From Jiangella alba (GTDB lineage Bacteria > Actinomycetota > Actinomycetes > Jiangellales > Jiangellaceae), in contig NZ_FNUC01000004.1 in NCBI RefSeq assembly GCF_900106035.1, positions 186,001-250,000 of the forward strand: 64,000 nucleotides of DNA. Direction: 5' to 3'. Made by a program: the position numbers and the translations under genes. Under the pieces are notes generated by a model. The model was given only the letters and a program-made list of their open reading frames with translations. It was not told the DNA's origin and did no database searches. Below are positions 1-9,707 of the stretch, piece after piece; position 1 is the first letter of the stretch, and each line of letters opens with the position of its first letter.

Positions 1-77
1 ACGAGGCCGCGGCCAAGCAGGGCGAGGGCGACCTCCAGTCGCTGCTGCGCGGCAAGGACGCCTGGACGGTCGGCTGA
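1..77 (+). CDS. C-terminal end of an unidentified protein (truncated by window edge)
   Basis: The frame starting at base 3 is open from the window edge to a TGA at 75-77 and encodes about 24 residues ending in GKDAWTVG. The composition fits a coding end (Ala/Glu/Lys-rich helix, then a short tail). Too little is visible to name a family. The first unit of a 26-bp tandem repeat begins inside its last codons. Confidence 0.45.
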   Translation, partial: EAAAKQGEGDLQSLLRGKDAWTVG

Positions 78-201
78 GCCGGCCCGTCCCGCAAGGCGGC
101 TCAGCCGGCCCACTCGGCCCGGCGGCAGAGCCGGCCCGTTTCCGCGAAGCGGCAGAGCCGACCCGTTTCGCGAGGCGGCAGAGCCGGCTCGTTTCGCGGG
201 G
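71..201. repeat. Five imperfect tandem copies of a 26-27 bp repeat
   Basis: Units begin at 71, 97, 123, 150 and 176. Each starts CGGC(A/T)(G/C)AGCCG and most continue with CCCGTTTCGCG-like sequence. The third to fifth copies differ by only a few bases. The first copy contains the stop codon of the upstream gene. No function is evident; a gene-end minisatellite is the plain reading. Confidence 0.8.
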
Positions 202-208
202 TACGGCA

Positions 209-231
209 GACCCCTCCCGGCCCGGGTGGGG
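209..231. repeat. 23-bp dispersed repeat, copy 1 (hairpin-prone)
   Basis: This 23-base sequence recurs exactly at 1591-1613, so the two copies bracket rarD. Within it CCCCTCCCGG faces CCGGGTGGGG (9 of 10 positions pair), so it can fold into a compact hairpin. Confidence 0.75.
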
Positions 232-308
232 CCCACCCTACGGGCGGGCACCGACAAGCGCGCGTCTCGCGTCATGAGCCAACCGTGCAGTGGTTGCTGG
301 CAGCCCAC

Positions 309-314
309 TAGCAT
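309..314 (+). promoter_or_regulatory. Putative -10 (TAGCAT) for leaderless rarD
   Basis: TAGCAT fits TANNNT and ends 6 bases before the GTG start of rarD. Transcription would therefore begin at or next to the start codon. No clear -35 element is seen. Confidence 0.45.
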
Positions 315-320
315 GCGCTG

Positions 321-1241
321 GTGAGCACCTCTCGGCCCGGCCTGCTGTACGGCGTTGGCGCGTACGCACTCTGGGGTGTCTTCCCGCTCTACATCAAGCT
401 GCTGGAAGACACCGGCGCGGTGGAGATCCTGTCGCATCGGGTCGTATGGTCGCTCGTCCTCGTGCTCGGCCTGCTCGCCGTCGGGCGCAACCTCGGCAAG
501 CTGCGGACCCTCGGGCGGCGCTCGTACGGGCTGCTGACGCTGGCGGCGCTGCTGATCTGCATCAACTGGGGCGTCTACATCTGGGGCGTCAACAACGACC
601 ACATCGTCGAGACGTCGCTCGGCTACTTCATCAACCCGCTGGTGACGGTGGTGCTCGGCGTGCTCGTCTTCGGCGAGCGGCTGCGGCGGCTGCAGTGGGC
701 GGCGCTCGGCCTGGCCGGTGTCGCCGTCATCGTCCTCACCGTCGACTACGGGCGGCCGCCGTGGATCGCGCTGACCCTCGCGTTCTCGTTCGGCACCTAC
801 GGCCTGGTGAAGAAGAAGGCCGGCGTCGACGCCGTCGAGAGCCTGGCGGTCGAGACCGCGGTGCTGTTCCTGCCGGCGCTGGGCTACCTGGTGCTGCTGG
901 CGGCGCGCGGCACCGGCGACTTCGGCACGGCCGGCTGGGGCATGACGCTGCTGCTGGCCGGCTGCGGGGTGGTGACGGCCGTCCCGCTGCTGTTCTTCGG
1001 CGCGGCCGCCGTGCGGGTGCCGTTGACGACGCTGGGAACGCTGCAGTACCTGACGCCGAGCCTGCAGTTCCTGCTCGGGGTCGCGGTCTACGGCGAGACG
1101 GTGCCGCCGGTGCGGTGGTTCGGGTTCGCGCTCATCTGGACGGCGCTCGTCGTCCTCACCGCCGAGGTGCTGGTGCGGCGACGGCGGGAGCGGCGGGCGG
1201 CGCTGGATCGGCTGGTGCTGGACCCGGCGGCCGCTGCGTGA
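321..1241 (+). CDS. rarD: RarD/EamA-family permease
   Basis: This 306-residue membrane protein belongs to the drug/metabolite transporter superfamily. The N-terminus (GLLYGVGAYALWGVFPLYIKLL) is diagnostic of the RarD branch, and the SHRVVWSL and YFINPLVTVVLG stretches lie in typical transmembrane segments. About ten hydrophobic helices arranged as two EamA halves are visible, with an Arg-rich cytoplasmic tail. RarD proteins were named for a chloramphenicol-sensitivity phenotype, but their substrate is not established. The GTG start is chosen because a -10 hexamer lies 6 bases upstream. The gene stands alone and is followed by more than 500 bp without a convincing gene. Confidence 0.9.
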   Translation: MSTSRPGLLYGVGAYALWGVFPLYIKLLEDTGAVEILSHRVVWSLVLVLGLLAVGRNLGKLRTLGRRSYGLLTLAALLICINWGVYIWGVNNDHIVETSLGYFINPLVTVVLGVLVFGERLRRLQWAALGLAGVAVIVLTVDYGRPPWIALTLAFSFGTYGLVKKKAGVDAVESLAVETAVLFLPALGYLVLLAARGTGDFGTAGWGMTLLLAGCGVVTAVPLLFFGAAAVRVPLTTLGTLQYLTPSLQFLLGVAVYGETVPPVRWFGFALIWTALVVLTAEVLVRRRRERRAALDRLVLDPAAAA

Positions 1242-1715
1242 TCGGTCTCGGGTTGGCCGGGCGCCCGTTCGCTGGGGTTCGCCGCGTTCCGCCTGCCCCC
1301 TGCTGCTCTCGATTGTCGGGGGCGCGGGAGGCCGCCTCAAGCGGACCTCGTGCTAGGGCGCTTCGCGCGACGGAGGACCGCTTGACCCGGCCGCCCGCGC
1401 CCCCGTGAAAGCAGCGTCAGGTGGCCGGCCGAAAGATGGGCCCGGCTCCCCTGATCGCGGTGCCTTCTTCTCCGCTGGCCGCTCACGGTCGTGGGTGGGT
1501 GTCCGGCCACCGACTCCACGGCTGGTCCGGTCCGCTGGCCGCCGCCAGGCCCGCTTCCCCTAGCCGTCTGCCGCGTGTCGGCGGTAGGCCGACCCCTCCC
1601 GGCCCGGGTGGGGCGACAACGTCGCGCCGCCATCTAGCGGCGTCGGCCGCTGCTGAGGATGCCGATACGGACGGTCGACGAGCGGGCCGATGGACCGGGC
1701 GTGAACATGCCATGA
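1242..1715. other. Gene-free spacer after rarD
   Basis: About 470 bp hold only overlapping open frames on several strands, with no ribosome binding sites, domains or promoter pattern. These are the random open frames expected at this GC content. The second copy of a 23-bp hairpin repeat lies at 1591-1613. Nothing else is recognisable. Confidence 0.6.
1591..1613. repeat. 23-bp dispersed repeat, copy 2
   Basis: Identical over 23 bases to 209-231, including the GC-rich hairpin core around CCCGGG. The flanks differ, so this is not part of a longer duplication. Confidence 0.75.
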
Positions 1716-1759
1716 TCATCCACCTTTTGGGCTGCCTGAACGACCAAGAAGGTGGATGA
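1716..1759. terminator. Hairpin between convergent rarD and gntR
   Basis: TCATCCACCTT (1716-1726) is perfectly complementary to 1749-1759. The stem extends by TTGG/CCAA after a one-base bulge, leaving a 13-base loop. It lies 27 bases beyond the gntR stop codon. No T-run follows, as is common in high-GC actinomycetes. Confidence 0.6.
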
Positions 1760-1785
1760 CATCCGCCAACAGGCCGTGCGCCCGG

Positions 1786-2052
1786 TCAGGTGTCGCCGTC
1801 GGCGGGCTGGTCGGGCGCGACGAAGGTGCCCTTGCCGTGCACCGTCAGGATGCGGCCGCGCTCGCGCAGCTCCACCATGGCCCGCCGCACGGTGAGGTAG
1901 GCGACGCCGTACTCGACGGCGAGTTCGCGCTCGGGCGTGAGCCGCGCGCCGGGCTGGAGCTCGCCGGCGTCGATGCGGGCGGCGACGTGGTCGGCGATGG
2001 CGACGTACAGCAGTTCGTGGCCCTGCGGCCGGAACTCCGGTACGTCACCCAT
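1786..2052 (-). CDS. Short GntR-family transcriptional regulator
   Basis: This 88-residue protein is essentially a single winged helix-turn-helix of the GntR type. YVAIADHVAARIDAGELQPG is the usual first helix and turn, PERELAVEYGVAYLTVRRAM the recognition helix region, and VHGKGTFV the wing. No effector-binding domain follows, so any ligand sensing is not apparent. The ATG at 2052 is preferred over a GTG at 2085 because a good promoter (TTGTGC, 16 bp, TATCGT) places the -10 seven bases before it. It is divergent from a small protein at 2135 that it may control. Confidence 0.85.
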   Translation of the reverse strand: MGDVPEFRPQGHELLYVAIADHVAARIDAGELQPGARLTPERELAVEYGVAYLTVRRAMVELRERGRILTVHGKGTFVAPDQPADGDT

Positions 2053-2059
2053 GCGCTCC

Positions 2060-2128
2060 ACGATAGAAGCTCTGCTGACCTGCACAAAGACGCTGAGCTA
2101 TACAAAGGTCTACAGTGCCACCTAAAGT
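2060..2128. promoter_or_regulatory. Divergent promoter region of gntR and the small protein
   Basis: Minus strand: TTGTGC (2087-2082), 16 bp, TATCGT (2065-2060), then 7 bases to the gntR ATG. Plus strand: TATACA (2099-2104), 18 bp, TAAAGT (2123-2128), then 6 bases to the ATG at 2135. Both transcripts would be leaderless. A single regulator bound between them could affect both. Confidence 0.5.
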
Positions 2129-2134
2129 CATCAC

Positions 2135-2404
2135 ATGCGCGACGAGACCTACACCGGGTGGCTGTTGTGGAGCCGCCCGCCGGCCCGGCTCCTGGACGAG
2201 ATCGTCATCACCGACCAGGACGGCCACACCATCACCAACCGCCCGCTCCCCTACGGCACCGTCGGCACCCGCGGCTGGGACGTGACGCTGCGGCGGCTCG
2301 GCTTCGAACGCCTCGGCGGCTGGATGCCGGCGACCGGCGGGTACGTGTGCCGCATCCAGCGCATCCCGCCGCCGCCGGCGGGGGTGCTGGCGCGGACGGC
2401 ATGA
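2135..2404 (+). CDS. Small protein of unknown function, divergent from gntR
   Basis: An 89-residue soluble protein with no family I recognise. It is rich in Trp, Gly and Arg, with a basic-aromatic middle (YGTVGTRGWDVTLRRLGFERLGGW) and a Pro-rich end. The pairing of a short GntR regulator with a divergent small gene suggests it is the regulator's target. No signal peptide or membrane segment is visible. The -10 element TAAAGT lies 6 bases before the ATG, supporting the start. Confidence 0.6.
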   Translation: MRDETYTGWLLWSRPPARLLDEIVITDQDGHTITNRPLPYGTVGTRGWDVTLRRLGFERLGGWMPATGGYVCRIQRIPPPPAGVLARTA

Positions 2405-2504
2405 CCGCCGCCATCGCCTCGGCACGGCCGAACACCGCTACCCCGGCCGGCTCGTCCCCACGCGCAGCACGCCCAGCACGGCAGCTACGAGCAGGGGTGG
2501 CTGC

Positions 2505-3497
2505 CTAGGACATGCGGGTGACGACGGTGTCGCAGAGGGCGTGCAGGGCGGCGCGGGCCGGAAGGTCCGGTAGCGCCGCCAGCGACGCCCGGGCGTCGTC
2601 GGCCCAGCGGCGGACGTCGGCGGAGGCCTCGGCCATGGCGGGGTGGGCCCGCAGCAGCTCGAGCGCCTCCGCATGGTCGGCGTCGTCGACCACGGGGCCG
2701 GAGATCAGCGACAGCAGCCGCTCGTCGCCCGGCCGGGCGGCCCGGCGGGCGTAGAGGACAGGCAGGGTGGCGACGCCCTCGCGGAGGTCGGTGCCGGGCG
2801 TCTTGCCGGACAGCCGCTCGGAGCCGGCGATGTCGAGGAGGTCGTCGGCGAGCTGGAAGGCCATGCCGATGCGCTCGCCGAACTGGCCCAGCACCTCGAC
2901 CTGCGACGGGTCGACGCCGGCGTGCAGGGCGCCCAGGCGGGTGGACGCGGCGATGAGAGAGGCCGTCTTGTCGGAAAGCACGGAGAGGTAGTGCGCGACG
3001 GCGTCTTCACCTTCGCGCGGTCCGAGCGTCTCGTGCAGCTGGCCGTGCACCAGGCGCTGGAACGTGCGCGCCTGGATGCGCACCGACTCGGGACCGAGGT
3101 CGGCCAGCAGGTCGGAGGCGCAGGCGAAGAGGTAGTCGCCGGTGAGGATGGCGACGCTGTTGCCCCACCGCGCGTTCGCGCTCTCAGCACCGCGCCGCAG
3201 CTGCGCTTCGTCCATGACGTCGTCGTGGTAGAGGGTGCCGACGTGGGTCAGCTCGACCACGACGGCGGCCGGCACGACCTTCGGCGCGTCGATGTCGCCG
3301 AAGCCGGCCGCCAGCAGCGTGAGCATGGGCCGGAACCGCTTGCCGCCGGCCTGCGCGAGATGCCGCGAACTCTCGCTGAGCATGGCGTCGTCGGTCTTCA
3401 CCGCCGCCAGCAGCCGCGCCTCGACGTCGTCGAGGGCGGCGCTGATGGACGCCTCGAGTGCACCGTCGACGGACGGTATGCCCAGACCGCTGCTCAA
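2505..3497 (-). CDS. Polyprenyl diphosphate synthase (menaquinone side chain)
   Basis: A 330-residue trans-isoprenyl diphosphate synthase that would condense isopentenyl diphosphate onto allylic primers to build a long side chain. Both aspartate-rich motifs are present: DDVMD at residues 92-96 and DDLLD at 218-222, with GGKRFRP near residue 51 and GDYLFA at 120. Large aromatic residues just before the first motif, which set chain length, cannot be read reliably. Its position just downstream of nuoN and close to menJ and the men genes points to the menaquinone tail rather than carotenoid precursors. It is read in the nuo direction, 53 bp after nuoN. Confidence 0.88.
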   Translation of the reverse strand: MSSGLGIPSVDGALEASISAALDDVEARLLAAVKTDDAMLSESSRHLAQAGGKRFRPMLTLLAAGFGDIDAPKVVPAAVVVELTHVGTLYHDDVMDEAQLRRGAESANARWGNSVAILTGDYLFACASDLLADLGPESVRIQARTFQRLVHGQLHETLGPREGEDAVAHYLSVLSDKTASLIAASTRLGALHAGVDPSQVEVLGQFGERIGMAFQLADDLLDIAGSERLSGKTPGTDLREGVATLPVLYARRAARPGDERLLSLISGPVVDDADHAEALELLRAHPAMAEASADVRRWADDARASLAALPDLPARAALHALCDTVVTRMS

Positions 3498-3550
3498 ACC
3501 CCGGCCCCTCCCTCAAAGCCGGGCGCGTTCACCCAGCAGGAGCATCCACT

Positions 3551-5077
3551 CTAACGAACGAAGATGGACGCCTGCTGCGCCAGGTCCAGCAGCGGACCGG
3601 GCACGATGCCCAGCAGCAGCGTCGCCGCCGCGCCCACGGTGATGCCGACGGCCGTCCACAGGCTCGGCACCGCGACGGTCGGGCCCTCCGGCGCGGGGTC
3701 GCTGAAGAACATCAGCACGATCACCCGCACGTAGAAGAACGCCGCCACGGCGCTGGCGATGACGCCGACCACGACCAGCGGCGCCGCGCCGCCGTCGATG
3801 GCCGCCGTGAACACCGTCAGCTTGCCGACGAAGCCGCTGGTGAGCGGGATCCCGGCGAAGGCCAGCAGGAACAGCGCGAACGTCGCCGCCAGCACCGGCG
3901 AGCGCCGGCCCAGCCCGGCCCACTTGGCCAGGTGAGTGGCCTCGCCGCCGGAGTCGCGGACCAGCGTGACGACGGCGAACGCACCGAGCGTCGAGATGCC
4001 GTAGGTGGCCAGGTAGAACAGGATCGCCGCAGTGGCCGACGAGTCGGCCGCCACCATCGCGGTCAGCACGAAGCCGGCGTGCGCGATGGACGAGTAGGCC
4101 AGCATCCGCTTGATGTCGGTCTGCGTCAGGGCGACGATGGCGCCCACCAGCATGGTGGCGATCGCGACGGCCCACAGCATCGGCTGCCAGTCGGTGCGCA
4201 GCCCGCCGAACGCGACGTAGAACAGCCGCACCAGCGCGCCGAACGCGGCCAGCTTGGTGCACGCCGCCATGAACCCGGTGATGGGCGTCGGCGCGCCCTG
4301 GTAGACGTCGGGCGTCCACGAGTGGAACGGCACCGCACCGACCTTGAACAGCAGGCCCACGGCCATCAGTCCGACGCCGGCCAGCAGGATGCCGTCCTGG
4401 CCGACGTTCGCCGTCAGCGCCTCGGAGATCTCACCGAAGCGCAGCGTGCCGGCGTAGCCGTACACGAACGCCATGCCGAACAGGAAGATCGCCGACGAGA
4501 ACGCACCGAGCAGGAAGTACTTGAGCGCCGCCTCCTGCGAGAGCAGCCGGCGCCGGCGGGCCATGCCGCACAGCAGGTACAGCGGCAGCGACATGACCTC
4601 GAGCGCGATGAACAGCATCAGCAGGTCGTTGGCGGCCGGGAACAGCAGCATGCCGCCGACGGCGAACAGCGCCAGCGGGTAGACCTCGGTCTGCAGCCGC
4701 CGCTCGCGGACGAGCACCCGCTCGTCCTCGCTGCCAGGCAGCGACGCCGCGGCGGGGGCGAACGCGTCGCCGCCGGCCTCGAGTCGCCGCTCGGCGAAGA
4801 ACCCCACGCTGATGATGGCCAGCACGAGGATGGTGCCCTGCAGGAACAGCGCCGGGCCGTCGATGGCGACCGCGCCGACCGCGGCGACCATGTCGGTGCC
4901 GGCCAGCAGCATCACCTGGACCAGCGCGGCCACCAGCGCGAGCAGCGCCAGCCCGACCTGGATCGGGTGCCGCAGCTTCCGCGGGACGAACGCCTCGATC
5001 AGGACGCCGACGACGGCGGCGCCGAAGATCGTGATGAGCGGCGCCAGCTCCGCGTACTCGATGGTCGGGGCGTTCAC
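3551..5077 (-). CDS. nuoN: NADH-quinone oxidoreductase subunit N
   Basis: A 508-residue antiporter-like membrane subunit of complex I. It has the conserved core of this family, including a KVGAVPFHSWTPDVYQGAPT segment around a Lys/Trp-containing half-channel and a KRMLAYSSIAHAGF segment. The loop after the third helix carries an acidic, Arg-rich insert near residues 100-125. The GTG start overlaps the nuoM stop (GTGA at 5077-5074), indicating translational coupling. It is the last nuo gene; the polyprenyl synthase follows. Confidence 0.95.
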   Translation of the reverse strand: MNAPTIEYAELAPLITIFGAAVVGVLIEAFVPRKLRHPIQVGLALLALVAALVQVMLLAGTDMVAAVGAVAIDGPALFLQGTILVLAIISVGFFAERRLEAGGDAFAPAAASLPGSEDERVLVRERRLQTEVYPLALFAVGGMLLFPAANDLLMLFIALEVMSLPLYLLCGMARRRRLLSQEAALKYFLLGAFSSAIFLFGMAFVYGYAGTLRFGEISEALTANVGQDGILLAGVGLMAVGLLFKVGAVPFHSWTPDVYQGAPTPITGFMAACTKLAAFGALVRLFYVAFGGLRTDWQPMLWAVAIATMLVGAIVALTQTDIKRMLAYSSIAHAGFVLTAMVAADSSATAAILFYLATYGISTLGAFAVVTLVRDSGGEATHLAKWAGLGRRSPVLAATFALFLLAFAGIPLTSGFVGKLTVFTAAIDGGAAPLVVVGVIASAVAAFFYVRVIVLMFFSDPAPEGPTVAVPSLWTAVGITVGAAATLLLGIVPGPLLDLAQQASIFVR

Positions 5078-6615
5078 CGGCCAGTCCCTTCCTCGACGTG
5101 TTCAGCGACGGGAGCCAGCGGCTCGGGTTGGTCGACGTCGACCTCGACGAGCGTCGGCTGGACGGCCTCGTCGATCGCGTCGGTGAGCGGCTTCGGGAAG
5201 AACCCGACCACCAGCAGCAGCGCCAGCAGCGGGGCGACGACGGCGACCTCGCGGGTGCGCAGGTCGGGCATGCCCTCGACCGCCGGACGCACCGGGCCGG
5301 TCATGGTGCGCTGGTAGAGCCACAGGATGTAGAGCGCGGACAGCACGATGCCGAGCGTCGCGATGATCGCCGCCGGCCGGTACCGCAGGAACGTCCCGGA
5401 GATGACCAGGAACTCCGACAGGAACGTCGACAGCGGCGGCAACGCCAGCCCGGACAGCCCGGCGAACAGGAACACGCCGGCCAGCTTCGGCGCCGGCTTC
5501 TGCACGCCGCCGAAGTCGTCGACCTGCCGCGACCCGCGCCGGCTGATGAGGAAGCCGACGACGACGAACAGCGCGATGGTCGAGAGGCCGTGGTTGACCA
5601 TGTAGAACGTCGCGCCGGTCGCGGCCTGGCCGGTCAGCGCGAAGATGCCCAGCACGATGAAGCCGAAGTGCGAGATCGACGTGTAGCCGATCAGCCGCTT
5701 CATGTCGGTCTGGCCGATGGCCAGCAGGGCGCCGTAGATGATGCTGATGACGGCCAGCACGACGATGACCGGTGCGGCCTCGCGCGACGCGTCCGGGAAC
5801 AGCGGCAGCACCAGCGCGATCATGCCGTAGGTGCCGACCTTGTCGGCGACGCCGGACAGGAACGCCGCGTTCGCCGGTGTCGCCTCGGCGGCGGCGTCGG
5901 GCAGCCAGGTGTGGAACGGCCACAGCGGCGCCTTGATCGCGAACGCCAGCATGAACCCGATGAACAGCCACCACTGGGTGGTGGTGTCGATGTCCAGCGC
6001 GACGAGGTCGGGCAGGTAGAACGACGGGTTGCCGGCGTCGACGGACTGCACGTACAGCCCGATGACGGCGGCCAGCATGGCCAGCCCGCCGACCAGGTTG
6101 TACAGCAGGAACTTCACCGCGGCGTAGCGGCGCTGCGGGCCGCCGTACATGCCGATCATGAAGTACAGCGGGATCAGCATCGCCTCGAAGACGACGTAGA
6201 ACAGCAGCACGTCCTGCGAGAGGAACGCGGTCAGCGTCAGCGCCTCGACCGACAGCAGCAGCGCGAAGAACGCCTTCGGGTCGCGCTTCTCCTCCTCGGC
6301 CTCGTGCCACATGGCCAGCGCGACGATCGGCGTCGCCAGCACCGTCAGCGCGACCAGCGCGAGGCTGATGCCGTGGATGTCCAGCGCCCACGAGGCCCCG
6401 AGCTCGGGGATCCACTCGTAGGTCTCCGACTCGACGCCCATGTCGACGTCGAACAGGAACTGGATGCTGATCAGCGCGCCGACGACCAGCGTCAGCAGCG
6501 CGAAACCGGTCGCGACCTGCTTGGCGAGCGTGCCCCGCCCGGACGGCACCAGGGCGGTGAGCACCGCCCCGAGCGCCGGCAGCGCGATGAGCGTGGTCAA
6601 CCAGGGAAAGGTCAC
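5074..6615 (-). CDS. nuoM: NADH-quinone oxidoreductase subunit M
   Basis: A 513-residue antiporter-like subunit of the complex I membrane arm. [16 protein letters not shown], the [20 protein letters not shown] motif and [14 protein letters not shown] are hallmark NuoM sequences, including the glutamate in VFEAML and the lysines on broken helices. The GTG start overlaps the nuoL stop by four bases. The C-terminus carries a short acidic hydrophilic tail. Confidence 0.95.
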   Translation of the reverse strand: MTFPWLTTLIALPALGAVLTALVPSGRGTLAKQVATGFALLTLVVGALISIQFLFDVDMGVESETYEWIPELGASWALDIHGISLALVALTVLATPIVALAMWHEAEEEKRDPKAFFALLLSVEALTLTAFLSQDVLLFYVVFEAMLIPLYFMIGMYGGPQRRYAAVKFLLYNLVGGLAMLAAVIGLYVQSVDAGNPSFYLPDLVALDIDTTTQWWLFIGFMLAFAIKAPLWPFHTWLPDAAAEATPANAAFLSGVADKVGTYGMIALVLPLFPDASREAAPVIVVLAVISIIYGALLAIGQTDMKRLIGYTSISHFGFIVLGIFALTGQAATGATFYMVNHGLSTIALFVVVGFLISRRGSRQVDDFGGVQKPAPKLAGVFLFAGLSGLALPPLSTFLSEFLVISGTFLRYRPAAIIATLGIVLSALYILWLYQRTMTGPVRPAVEGMPDLRTREVAVVAPLLALLLVVGFFPKPLTDAIDEAVQPTLVEVDVDQPEPLAPVAEHVEEGTGR

Positions 6616-8570
6616 GGAAGCCTCACCAACAGCATGGCCAGCACGACGACGCCGACGCCGCCGAGCATCGTCACGGCATAGGAACGGACGAAACCGGTCT
6701 GCCAGCGCCGCATGCGGGCCGACAGGCCGCCGACGGCGGTGGCGGTGCCGACCACGGCGCCGTCGACGCCGCGGTTCTCGAAGTAGACCAGCGAGCGGGT
6801 CAGGTACTGGCCCGGCCGCATGAACACCGCCTCGTTGAACGCGTCGCCGTAGAGGTCGTTGCGGGCGGCGACGGTGATCGCGTTGCCGGCCGGGACGTCC
6901 TCGCGGACCGTGCGGCGCCCGAACATCGCCCAGGCGACCGCGACACCGACGACGACGGTGGCCAGCGTGATGGTGATCAGCAGCCAGAGCGGCATCGGGA
7001 GGTCGTGGTGCGCCTCACCGGTGACCGGCGCGAGCCAGTCGACGATGCCGGCGCCGAGGTACAGCAGCCCGAACCCGCCGACGACCGAGAGCGCGCCGAG
7101 CACCCAGAGCGGCCCGGTCATGACCGGCGGCGACTCGTGCGGCGGCTCGCTCTGCTTCCAGCGGCGGTTGCCGAAGAACGTCATCAGCATGAGGCGGGTC
7201 ATGTAGAACGCGGTGATGCCGGCGCCGATCAGCGTGGCGAGGCCGGTGATCCAGTTGTCCGCGAACGCCGCCTCGATGATCTTGTCCTTGGAGAAGTACC
7301 CGGCGAACGGCGGGATGCCGATGATGGCGAGGTAGCCCATGGCGAACGTGAGGAACGTGGCCGGCATGAGGATGCGCAACCCGCCGTAGCGGCGCATGTT
7401 CACCTCGTCGTTCATGCCGTGCATCACCGAGCCGGCGCCGAGGAACATGTTGGCCTTGAAGAAGCCGTGCGTCAGCAGGTGGAAGATCGCGAACGCGTAC
7501 CCGGCCGGGCCGAGCCCCGCCGCGAGCACCATGTAGCCGATCTGGCTCATGGTCGAGCCGGCCAGCGCCTTCTTGATGTCGTCCTTGGCGCAACCGATGA
7601 TCGCACCCATCAGCAGCGTGATCGCGCCGATGACGACGACGGCGGTGCGCGCGTCGGGGGCGAGGTCGTAGATCGCGGCGGACCGGACGATCAGGTAGAC
7701 GCCGGCGGTCACCATGGTGGCGGCGTGGATCAGCGCCGACACCGGGGTCGGGCCCTCCATCGCGTCCAGCAGCCAGGACTGCAGCGGGAACTGCGCCGAC
7801 TTGCCGCAGGCGCCGAGCAGCAGGAACAGGCCGATGGCGGTGAGCCAGCCGGTCTCGGCGCCCTCGGCCGAGGCGAACACCACGTCGAAGGCCGTCGAGC
7901 CGAAGACGAGGATCATCGACGACATCGCGAGGACCATGCCCATGTCGCCGACGCGGTTGACGACGAACGCCTTCTTGGCCGCGACCGATGCCGAGTCCTT
8001 GTGCTGCCAGAACCCGATCAGCAGGTACGACGCCAGGCCGACGCCCTCCCAGCCGATGAACAGCACCAGGTAGTCCGACGCCAGCACCAGCAGCAGCATC
8101 GCCGCGACGAACAGGTTCAGGTAGCCGAAGAACCGGCGCCGCCGCTCGTCGTGCTCCATGTAGCCGATGGAGTAGATGTGGATCAGCGACCCGACACCGG
8201 TGATCAGCAGCACGAACGAGATCGACAGCTGGTCCAGCAGCAGGCTGACGTCGACGCTGTAGCCGCCGGCGTTGACGTACTCCCAGAGCTGGACGGTGAA
8301 CGCGCGGCCGTCGGACGGCTCGCCGACCATCGCGAAGAACAGCACCAGGCCCATGACGAACGAGGCGATCGACGCCGCGCAGCCGATGAGGTGGCCGACC
8401 TTGTCGGTGCGCCGCCCGCCGAGCAGCAGGATCGCGGCGCCCAGCAGCGGGAACGCGATCAGCAGCCAGGTGAGGTCGAAGACGCCGGTCGCGGCGGTGG
8501 CCACCTGGCCGCCGCCGTGCCCGCCCTCGGTGGCGACAGCCGTCGCCAGCGCGCTGAGTGTGGAAGTCAC
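6612..8570 (-). CDS. nuoL: NADH-quinone oxidoreductase subunit L
   Basis: A 652-residue protein, the largest antiporter-like subunit, with the family core ([50 protein letters not shown]) and a C-terminal extension containing the lateral amphipathic helix. Its length is typical of actinobacterial NuoL. The GTG start at 8570 follows nuoK by 16 bp, the only larger gap in the distal half of the operon. Confidence 0.95.
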   Translation of the reverse strand: MTSTLSALATAVATEGGHGGGQVATAATGVFDLTWLLIAFPLLGAAILLLGGRRTDKVGHLIGCAASIASFVMGLVLFFAMVGEPSDGRAFTVQLWEYVNAGGYSVDVSLLLDQLSISFVLLITGVGSLIHIYSIGYMEHDERRRRFFGYLNLFVAAMLLLVLASDYLVLFIGWEGVGLASYLLIGFWQHKDSASVAAKKAFVVNRVGDMGMVLAMSSMILVFGSTAFDVVFASAEGAETGWLTAIGLFLLLGACGKSAQFPLQSWLLDAMEGPTPVSALIHAATMVTAGVYLIVRSAAIYDLAPDARTAVVVIGAITLLMGAIIGCAKDDIKKALAGSTMSQIGYMVLAAGLGPAGYAFAIFHLLTHGFFKANMFLGAGSVMHGMNDEVNMRRYGGLRILMPATFLTFAMGYLAIIGIPPFAGYFSKDKIIEAAFADNWITGLATLIGAGITAFYMTRLMLMTFFGNRRWKQSEPPHESPPVMTGPLWVLGALSVVGGFGLLYLGAGIVDWLAPVTGEAHHDLPMPLWLLITITLATVVVGVAVAWAMFGRRTVREDVPAGNAITVAARNDLYGDAFNEAVFMRPGQYLTRSLVYFENRGVDGAVVGTATAVGGLSARMRRWQTGFVRSYAVTMLGGVGVVVLAMLLVRLP

Positions 8571-8586
8571 TGGTTCCTCACGCCCG

Positions 8587-8886
8587 TCAGAGCTTCAGCA
8601 GGCTGGCGTCGTCGACCGACGCGGACCTGCGAGTTCGGAAGATCGTCACGATGATCGCCAGCCCGACGACGACCTCGGCCGCCGCCACGACCATGACGAA
8701 GAACGCCACGATCTGGCCGTCGATGTTGCCGTGCATCCGGGCGAAGGTGACGAACGCCAGGTTGGCCGCGTTGAGCATGAGCTCCACGGACATGAAGGCC
8801 ACCAGCGCGTTGCGCCGGATGAGCACGCCGGCGGCGCCGATCGAGAACAGGATGATCGACAGCACCAGGTAGTTGGTCGGGTTCAT
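8587..8886 (-). CDS. nuoK: NADH-quinone oxidoreductase subunit K
   Basis: This 99-residue protein has three transmembrane helices. It carries the family's conserved glutamate in [13 protein letters not shown] (helix 2) and a second acidic residue in [13 protein letters not shown] (helix 3), both part of the proton path. The length equals the family norm. The ATG start overlaps the nuoJ stop (ATGA at 8886-8883). Confidence 0.95.
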   Translation of the reverse strand: MNPTNYLVLSIILFSIGAAGVLIRRNALVAFMSVELMLNAANLAFVTFARMHGNIDGQIVAFFVMVVAAAEVVVGLAIIVTIFRTRRSASVDDASLLKL

Positions 8887-9707
8887 GCGCGCTCACCTCC
8901 GGATGCGTCGTCGTCGGTACCGGACTCGCCCACCGGCTCGTCGGCGTCGCCCTCGGCCGCCGCCTCGATGTCGCCCGGCGTCGGGTGGTGCCGGAACTCG
9001 TCGGTGGAGCGAGCGGCGCCGCGGGCGACCAGCACCCGGTTGACGGAGTCCTCGCTGGGCGTGCCGTCGGGCAGCAGCGCCGGGGTGTCGACGGCGTTGT
9101 GCCGCGCGTACACGCCGGGGACGGGGAGGCCGGCGGCCTCGCCGGGCGCCCCCTCGGTGAACCGCTTGATCGACAGTTCCTTCTGCGTCGCGCGGGGCTG
9201 GGTCCGCTCGCGGTGGGTCAGCGTCATGGCGCCGACGGCGGCCGTGATCAGCAGCGCGGCCACGACCTCGAAGGCCCACACGTAGGTGCCGAAGATCGCG
9301 TCGGCGATGGCCGGGACGTTGCCGTCCGGCGTGGCCTGCGCGAGCCCGGCCGGCTCCTCCGGCAGCGTCGCCCGGATGGTGACGCCGGCCAGCAGCAGCA
9401 CGACACCGGCGACGGCGAGCGTCGCCGCGACTCGCTGGCCGCGGATGGTCTCGACCTTGGAGTCGGAGGAGTCGATGCCGACCAGCATGATCACGAACAG
9501 GAACAGCATCATGATCGCGCCGGTGTACACGACGATCTGCACGACGCCGAGGAACGGCGCCTCCTGCGCGATGTAGAACAGCGCCAGGGAGATCATCGTG
9601 ACGGCCAGGCTCAGCGCGCCGTGCACGGCCTTGCGGGAGAACACCAGGCCGAGCGCGCCGAGCACGGCGACCGGCGCCATGATCCAGAACAGGGCTGCCT
9701 CGCCCAT
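8883..9707 (-). CDS. nuoJ: NADH-quinone oxidoreductase subunit J
   Basis: A 274-residue membrane subunit. The first five helices match NuoJ, with [24 protein letters not shown] as the conserved third helix. About 100 residues at the C-terminus form a hydrophilic, acidic extension (PEDSVNRVL..., ending ...[10 protein letters not shown]), as in other actinobacteria. The nuoI stop and nuoJ start share one base (TGATG). Confidence 0.95.
   Translation of the reverse strand: MGEAALFWIMAPVAVLGALGLVFSRKAVHGALSLAVTMISLALFYIAQEAPFLGVVQIVVYTGAIMMLFLFVIMLVGIDSSDSKVETIRGQRVAATLAVAGVVLLLAGVTIRATLPEEPAGLAQATPDGNVPAIADAIFGTYVWAFEVVAALLITAAVGAMTLTHRERTQPRATQKELSIKRFTEGAPGEAAGLPVPGVYARHNAVDTPALLPDGTPSEDSVNRVLVARGAARSTDEFRHHPTPGDIEAAAEGDADEPVGESGTDDDASGGERA

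Noticed and set aside
290..1408. Long open frame overlapping rarD in another frame
   Set aside because: Arg/Ala/Gly-rich shadow of rarD; the rarD frame has clear transporter helices.
1337..1759. Three overlapping open frames on both strands after rarD
   Set aside because: No ribosome sites, domains or biased codon positions; expected by chance at this GC content.
2082..2111. Operator formed by GACCT/AGGTC arms between gntR and the small protein
   Set aside because: Arms of only five bases with a long gap are too weak to claim as a GntR site.
3458..6681. Very long plus-strand frames across nuoN and nuoM
   Set aside because: Antisense shadows, full of Arg/Gln/His/Asp low complexity; the minus-strand nuo genes are certain.
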